Source of the DNA: Hankyongella sp964404985
Lineage (GTDB): Bacteria > Pseudomonadota > Alphaproteobacteria > Sphingomonadales > Sphingomonadaceae
Length of the DNA: 64,000 nucleotides
Assembly (NCBI GenBank): GCA_964404985.1
Contig: CAYOMD010000010.1
Location: 1 to 64,000 of the forward strand
Direction: 5' to 3'
Shown: piece after piece, positions 60,325-64,000 of the stretch
Layout of the letters: the number at the start of each line of letters is the position of its first letter
Position numbering within the stretch: the first letter of the stretch is position 1
Program-made: the position numbers and the translations under genes
The notes under the pieces: model-generated
Databases searched by the model: none
What the model was told of the DNA's origin: nothing
Seen by the model: only the letters and a program-made list of their open reading frames with translations

Positions 60325-60779
60325 TCGTGGTCCGCGTCCAGTCGGGGGATTTCGACTATGCGGCCGAGATGGCGGCGCTGCGGTCCCGCGCGGCGGGTGC
60401 CGGCGCGCTGGTCGGCTTCACCGGACTGATGCGCGCGCACCACGAGGGCGAGCACTTGAGCGCCATGACCCTCGAACACTACCCCGGCATGGCAGAGCGA
60501 GAACTGACCGCACTGGCCGAGGATGCGATGCGGCGCTGGCCGTTGCTCGGGCTGACTATCATCCACCGTTACGGTCGCCTGATGCCGGGGGACCAGATCG
60601 TGCTGGCTGCCACCGCCAGCGCCCACCGGCAGCCCGCGTTCGAGGCCGCGCAGTTCCTCATGGACTGGCTGAAAACCAAAGCCCCGTTCTGGAAGCTGGA
60701 GCAAACGGGCGGCGGCAGCCGCTGGGTCGCCGCCCGCACTACGGATGACGCCGCAGCAGAGCGCTGGAACTGGGAGTAG
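60321..60779 (+). CDS. moaE: Molybdopterin synthase catalytic subunit MoaE
   Basis: A 152-residue subunit that converts precursor Z to molybdopterin with MoaD. Key parts: ALVGFTGLMRAHHEGEHLSAMTLEHYPGMAE (read in parts), IIHRYGRLMPGDQIVLAA, SAHRQPAFEAAQFLMDWLK and the catalytic-Lys region KTKAPFWKLE. It overlaps moaD by 4 bp and converges on a DUF5615 gene with 17 bp between the stops. Confidence 0.96.
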   Translation: MIVVRVQSGDFDYAAEMAALRSRAAGAGALVGFTGLMRAHHEGEHLSAMTLEHYPGMAERELTALAEDAMRRWPLLGLTIIHRYGRLMPGDQIVLAATASAHRQPAFEAAQFLMDWLKTKAPFWKLEQTGGGSRWVAARTTDDAAAERWNWE

Positions 60780-60796
60780 CGTCAAGCCCGCCACAC

Positions 60797-61120
60797 TTAC
60801 AGCAGTTCTATGAAAGTGTCTCCCCGCCCCAGCGCTTCCAGAAGCGGGGGCCACCGAGGCTCAAGCCAAGACTCAAGCGCACGAGTACTGCTATTACCGG
60901 AGCGCAACCATACAAAACGGAATGGCATAATCTTTTGAATCAGGAAAAAATCACTGTCTTTTGAGACCAGTATATAATCATGCGTATAGCAATATTTGGC
61001 AACACTGTGATCGCTTGCCGCGGGATTGAGCACTTCCGCAACACACTGCGCGATATGCCCTCTCTCTTCAAACCACATGACAAGGCGAACCGGCAAATGA
61101 GCATCAAGCAGGAATTTCAC
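60797..61120 (-). CDS. DUF5615 PIN-like putative toxin
   Basis: A 107-residue protein of the DUF5615 / Mut7-C-like PIN group: MKFLLDAHLPVRLVMWFEERG with Asp6, then HDYILVSKDSDFF with Asp55/Asp57, and FVWLRSGN. It follows the DUF433 gene with a 4-bp GTGA overlap. DUF433-DUF5615 pairs are regarded as toxin-antitoxin-like modules; nuclease activity is inferred from the acidic residues. Composition is less GC-rich than the flanking moa genes. Confidence 0.85.
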   Translation of the reverse strand: MKFLLDAHLPVRLVMWFEERGHIAQCVAEVLNPAASDHSVAKYCYTHDYILVSKDSDFFLIQKIMPFRFVWLRSGNSSTRALESWLEPRWPPLLEALGRGDTFIELL

Positions 61121-61353
61121 TCAGCCGCCATAATCACAGGGTGGTCGCCGCCCTCGGCTGCGTAAGTCAGGACCGCGCGAATATCGTCGACTTGCAGGTC
61201 TTGATATTCATCTAGGATCTCTGCCTCGGTCATGCCTGTACCCATCATATTGAGGATATCCGCAACCCTGATGCGGGTACCGGTGATCCTTGGTCGACCG
61301 AAACAGGTATCCATATCGACACTGATCCGGGGATGGCGGGGCAAAGGCGGCAT
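61117..61353 (-). CDS. DUF433 putative antitoxin
   Basis: A 78-residue DUF433 protein: HPRISVDMDTCFGRPRITGTRIRVADIL, then MGTGMTEAEILDEYQDLQVDDIRAVLTYAA (each read in parts). These proteins have a winged-helix-like fold and pair with DUF5615 proteins, as here. The expected job is to neutralise its partner and bind its own promoter. The first M follows AGGAGAAAGAA. Confidence 0.86.
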   Translation of the reverse strand: MPPLPRHPRISVDMDTCFGRPRITGTRIRVADILNMMGTGMTEAEILDEYQDLQVDDIRAVLTYAAEGGDHPVIMAAE

Positions 61354-61471
61354 TTCTTTCTCCTGCAGGGATCATAGACGAAAACCGGCCCGAGTGGCAC
61401 CCCTAACCTAGGCCGCTTGTGAGAGATCTTGTCGCCATTGTCCTGCAAAGATGCCAAGATGCATTGGCGTA

Positions 61472-61548
61472 CTAAAGCATCGCGCCCTCAATTTGACCCA
61501 CATCTGGGAAAAGCGATTTGTCACATTTAAGGGGCAAAGATGCTTTAG
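61472..61548. repeat. Palindromic hairpin element, phzF-DUF433 spacer copy 1
   Basis: CTAAAGCATC (61472-61481) and GATGCTTTAG (61539-61548) pair perfectly. After an unequal bulge, GCCC pairs with GGGC, and the weaker TCAATTTGAC/GTCACATTTAAG arms extend it. Both ends carry TA. Its size (77 bp) and shape match the elements beside guaB, although the arm sequence is different. Confidence 0.7.
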
Positions 61549-61561
61549 ATTTTTGGGTTCA

Positions 61562-61636
61562 TAGAGCAACTTTGGGCTTAAAATCCGCGTTTGAGCCTGC
61601 CACCCGGCTGATGCGGATTTAAAGCCCGTTGCTCTA
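61562..61636. repeat. Palindromic hairpin element overlapping phzF stop codon
   Basis: TAGAGCAAC (61562-61570) pairs with GTTGCTCTA (61628-61636). After a 3-base bulge, GGGCTTAAAATCCGC pairs with GCGGATTTAAAGCCC with one mismatch. The loop is about 22 bases. Both ends carry TA. Read on the minus strand the right end begins TAG, which is the stop codon of the phzF-like gene (61634-61636). Confidence 0.88.
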
Positions 61637-62425
61637 CACCAGCACTTCACCGATCAATGTGTCGACACAATGGCCCGCTATATCGACGCGCGCGCCGTAG
61701 TCCCGGCACCAGAGCCGGCCCAGCCGGCTGGATATCTGCTCGGCATAGAGATCGGTCTTGCCCAAGCGCTCGGCCCAGTAAGGGATGAGGCGGCAGTGCG
61801 CGGACCCGGTAACCGCATCCTCGTCCACACCATGGGCGGGCGCAAAGAAGCGGGAGACGAAGTCAGCCGTGTCACCGGGCGCGGTTGCGATCACCATCTG
61901 CCCGAGCGCCTTGATGGCCCGGAGGTCCGGGGTGAGTGCGGCAATCTCTGCCTGGCTGGCGTAGACCGCCATGCACCAGATCCCGCCTGCGAGCAGTATC
62001 TCTGGCGCACCACCCAGCGCGGCGGCCAGCGCCGGCGCGTCAACAGGGGACAGGCGATAGGCAGGGAAGTCGAGTGCCAGCTTGCCGTCTGCCTGGCGCA
62101 CGACGCGCAGGATGCCGGACTCGCGGGTGCGAAACGTGATGACGTCTCCTATAAAGCCCAGATGCGTCCAGAGCACATGCGCGCTGGCAAGTGTTGCGTG
62201 TCCGCACAGCGCCACCTCAACCGTCGGGGTGAACCAGCGCAGTTCATAATCGGCAGCACCGGTGGTATCGGCAACGAAATAGGCGGTCTCGGCCAGGTTG
62301 TTCTCGGCAGCGATCGCTTGCAGCAGCGCATCGTCCAGCCAGTGGTCAAGCGGCATGACCGCCGCCGGATTGCCCCGGAACGGCTGGTCAGTGAAAGCGT
62401 CGACACGCATGATAGGCAATCTCAT
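61634..62425 (-). CDS. PhzF-family isomerase/epimerase
   Basis: A 263-residue two-domain PhzF-fold protein. It shows RVDAFTDQPFRGNPAAVMPL at the N-terminus, Glu46 in ENNLAETAYFV (the catalytic acid of the family), LRWFTPTVEVALCGHATLA, and FAPAHGVDEDAVTGSAHC. The family isomerises dihydro-substrates; without a phenazine cluster here the substrate is unknown. It overlaps the cation-efflux gene by 4 bp. Its stop codon TAG is the end of a palindromic element. Confidence 0.9.
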   Translation of the reverse strand: MRLPIMRVDAFTDQPFRGNPAAVMPLDHWLDDALLQAIAAENNLAETAYFVADTTGAADYELRWFTPTVEVALCGHATLASAHVLWTHLGFIGDVITFRTRESGILRVVRQADGKLALDFPAYRLSPVDAPALAAALGGAPEILLAGGIWCMAVYASQAEIAALTPDLRAIKALGQMVIATAPGDTADFVSRFFAPAHGVDEDAVTGSAHCRLIPYWAERLGKTDLYAEQISSRLGRLWCRDYGARVDIAGHCVDTLIGEVLV

Positions 62426-63378
62426 CCTGGGCTCCTCAAGCGGCTGGCGGCAGACATGGGGTCAAGCAACTGGTGGTCGGGGTCGCGCTCGCCCTGTTCG
62501 ATGATCCCCGCCGGATCGACGTGGATCAGTACCTCGACATCGGGAAAGAGCGCACGCACCCTCCCCTCCACCTCATCAACGATGCGATGCGCGCGTTTGA
62601 CCGGCAACTCCGGATCGAGCCAAATATGAAACTGCACAAAGCTGTCGAGACCGCTGGTCCGGGTGCGCAGTTCGTGGATGCCGCGCACATCCGGATGAGC
62701 AGTCACGGCAGCCACAATCTGTGTGCGCCGTGCCTCGTCCCACTCCCGGTCCATCAGCATGTCGATGGCGCGACGTGCAGATTTTTGTGCGCCCCAGATA
62801 AGATATGCGGCGATACCGACCCCGAATGCCGCATCGGCTCCGGTAAAGCGGAACCAGCTTTCCAGCGCCAGTGCTGCGATCACCGCGCAATTCAGCGCCA
62901 GATCGCTTTCATAGTGGAGCCGGTCGGTATCGACCGCGAGTGAACCAGTCATACGCACCACCTGCCGCTGATAGACAACCAGCGCCAGCGTCGCGACGAT
63001 GGCGACCAAGGATACCCCAATGCCGACATCCGGCGCCGTGACCGCATGCGGGTGCAGCAGCCGGTTGCCTGCCGCCAGGATCAGCGCGAGGCCAGACCCG
63101 ATGATCAGGCTGGTCTGGAACAGGGCGGCAATTGCCTCTGCCTTGCCATGGCCGAACCGGTGGTCTTCGTCGGCGGGCTGGGTCGCGACTCGAACGGCGA
63201 ACAGCGTCACCAGAGACGCTATCACATCCAGCAGGGTATCGAGCAGCGAACCCAGGACCGAGAGCGCACCGGTCTGTACCACAGCATAAATCTTCAGGCC
63301 GGCCAGGGTCAGCGCCACCGCGACCGAGGCCATGCTGGCACGCTGCATTGCCCGTGCTGCGGCAAGTGGCGCGCTCAC
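62422..63378 (-). CDS. Cation diffusion facilitator (FieF-like)
   Basis: A 318-residue CDF transporter with six TM helices and a cytosolic C-terminal metal-sensing domain. The transport-site residues match FieF: Asp47 and Asp51 (LLDTLLD) with His155 and Asp159 (HYESD), and DHRFGHGKAEAIAAL follows helix II. It exports divalent cations such as Zn or Fe by proton antiport. It overlaps pdxH and phzF by 4 bp each, so the three form one tight operon. Metal choice is not certain. Confidence 0.92.
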   Translation of the reverse strand: MSAPLAAARAMQRASMASVAVALTLAGLKIYAVVQTGALSVLGSLLDTLLDVIASLVTLFAVRVATQPADEDHRFGHGKAEAIAALFQTSLIIGSGLALILAAGNRLLHPHAVTAPDVGIGVSLVAIVATLALVVYQRQVVRMTGSLAVDTDRLHYESDLALNCAVIAALALESWFRFTGADAAFGVGIAAYLIWGAQKSARRAIDMLMDREWDEARRTQIVAAVTAHPDVRGIHELRTRTSGLDSFVQFHIWLDPELPVKRAHRIVDEVEGRVRALFPDVEVLIHVDPAGIIEQGERDPDHQLLDPMSAASRLRSPG

Positions 63379-63950
63379 GGGTAAAGCAGCCCTTCCCGCC
63401 AGCCCTCGCCGTCCTTGGTAAAGGTCGTGCGCTCGTGCAGGCGGAAGCGCTGGTCCCGCCAGAACTCGAAATAGACGGGGTCCACCCGGAAACCGGACCA
63501 GTGTGGCGGGCGCGTGACCACACCCACCCCGAAGCGTGCCGTCTGCACGGCGATGCGCTTCAGGAATTCTGCCCGCCCTTCCATCGGGCGAGACTGATCG
63601 GACGCCCAGGCACCGATCTGCGAATCGCGCGGCCGGCTGGCGAAATAGGCATCCGCCTCCTCGTCAGACACAACCGACACCGGCCCCTCGATCCGCACCT
63701 GCCGGCGCAGCGACTTCCAGTGGAACAGCAGCGCTGCCCGCGGGTGTGCTTGCAACTCATGGCCCTTGCGGCTCTCGAAATTGGTGTAGAAGACAAAACC
63801 ATCCGTCCCCCAATCCTTCAGCAGCACCATGCGCAGCGACGGCTGACCGTCCGGCCCGACGGTAGCCAGCGCCATGCCGTTCGGATCGTTCGGCTCGCTC
63901 TGCGCAGCCTCGGCGAACCAGTCGCCGAACAGGGAAAATGGGTCAGTCAT
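63375..63950 (-). CDS. pdxH: Pyridoxamine 5'-phosphate oxidase
   Basis: A 191-residue FMN enzyme that makes pyridoxal phosphate. It shows PNGMALATVGPDGQPSLRMVLLKDW and GFVFYTNFESRKGHELQ (FMN site), ALLFHWKSLRRQVRIEGPV, SRPRDSQIGAWASDQS, and FRVDPVYFEFWRDQRFRLHER, and it ends in the conserved LLYP. It is first in the pdxH-CDF-phzF operon; the 50 bases before it hold its leader up to the window end. Confidence 0.97.
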   Translation of the reverse strand: MTDPFSLFGDWFAEAAQSEPNDPNGMALATVGPDGQPSLRMVLLKDWGTDGFVFYTNFESRKGHELQAHPRAALLFHWKSLRRQVRIEGPVSVVSDEEADAYFASRPRDSQIGAWASDQSRPMEGRAEFLKRIAVQTARFGVGVVTRPPHWSGFRVDPVYFEFWRDQRFRLHERTTFTKDGEGWREGLLYP

Positions 63951-64000
63951 GAGGAACCTTTCGTCCGCAACAGCTAGTCTTTCGTATAACGGGGGGCAAG

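Noticed and set aside
61408..61650. An 80-codon open frame on the minus strand between phzF and DUF433
   Set aside because: It consists mostly of the two palindromic elements, overlaps the phzF stop, has no ribosome site and matches no family.
1..64000. CRISPR arrays, prophage genes, intact insertion sequences with a transposase, rRNA genes
   Set aside because: No regularly spaced direct repeats with unique spacers, no phage structural or integrase genes, no transposase frame and no rRNA sequence were seen.

Overview
This window is chromosomal DNA from an alphaproteobacterium. The evidence is the FlaF/FlbT flagellin regulators beside short flagellins, an Hda-like DnaA regulator between a DUF2066 gene and ppk-ppx, the lptD-surA-pdxA-rsmA block, uvrC followed by pgsA-moaD-moaE, and high GC with many GTG/TTG starts. 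The sigma54-type boxes in front of flagellin genes recall Caulobacterales/Maricaulales, but genus cannot be fixed from sequence reading alone. Most of the window is ordinary housekeeping DNA with dense, overlapping operons. The accessory parts lie at the left edge, in three toxin-antitoxin-like pairs, in the flagellin cluster and in palindromic intergenic elements.

Layout: 43-4073 holds two divergent genes, a TIR-TM-TolB-TPR protein and a SLOG-like plus SLATT-like membrane protein, resembling signalling-type immunity components. 4145-5479 holds tRNA-Val, trmD and rplS. 5569-6190 is a PIN/AbrB pair. 6304-9836 holds leuC, leuD, a small zinc-ribbon membrane protein and leuB. 9846-11615 holds a lipoprotein, an aquaporin and an arsenate reductase. 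Then come asd, a flavin amine oxidase and an HglS-type DUF1338 enzyme (possible lysine catabolism). 15772-21505 (minus) is DUF2066-hda-ppk-ppx. purM-purN, ndk, holC-pepA and the lptD-surA-pdxA-rsmA block follow. 31428-36804 (minus) is a Ppx/GppA protein, rlmE, guaB, rsmB and a TPR protein. Next are a GST and a flavin reductase, folK, a uracil-DNA glycosylase, vapBC, and the agmatine-to-putrescine genes aguA-aguB.

41912-48625 is a flagellin island: flaF, flbT, four flagellin genes and flaG. Three flagellin leaders carry clear sigma54-like -24/-12 boxes, and one flagellin carries an inserted VCBS/cadherin-like domain. 48936-53015 encodes a TonB-ExbB-ExbD-ExbD energy-transducing set followed by a periplasmic TPR protein. 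After a DUF2336 protein, a lipoprotein and an SDR comes a DnaA-box-containing gap, then uvrC, a DUF1275 protein, pgsA, a GNAT protein, moaD and moaE. The window ends with a DUF433/DUF5615 pair and the overlapping pdxH-CDF-phzF operon.

The two most noteworthy signals are the TIR / SLOG-SLATT pair, and hairpin elements of about 75 bp, mostly bounded by TA dinucleotides. These hairpins occur as back-to-back pairs after guaB and after phzF, and in both places the element end supplies the TAG stop codon of the gene.
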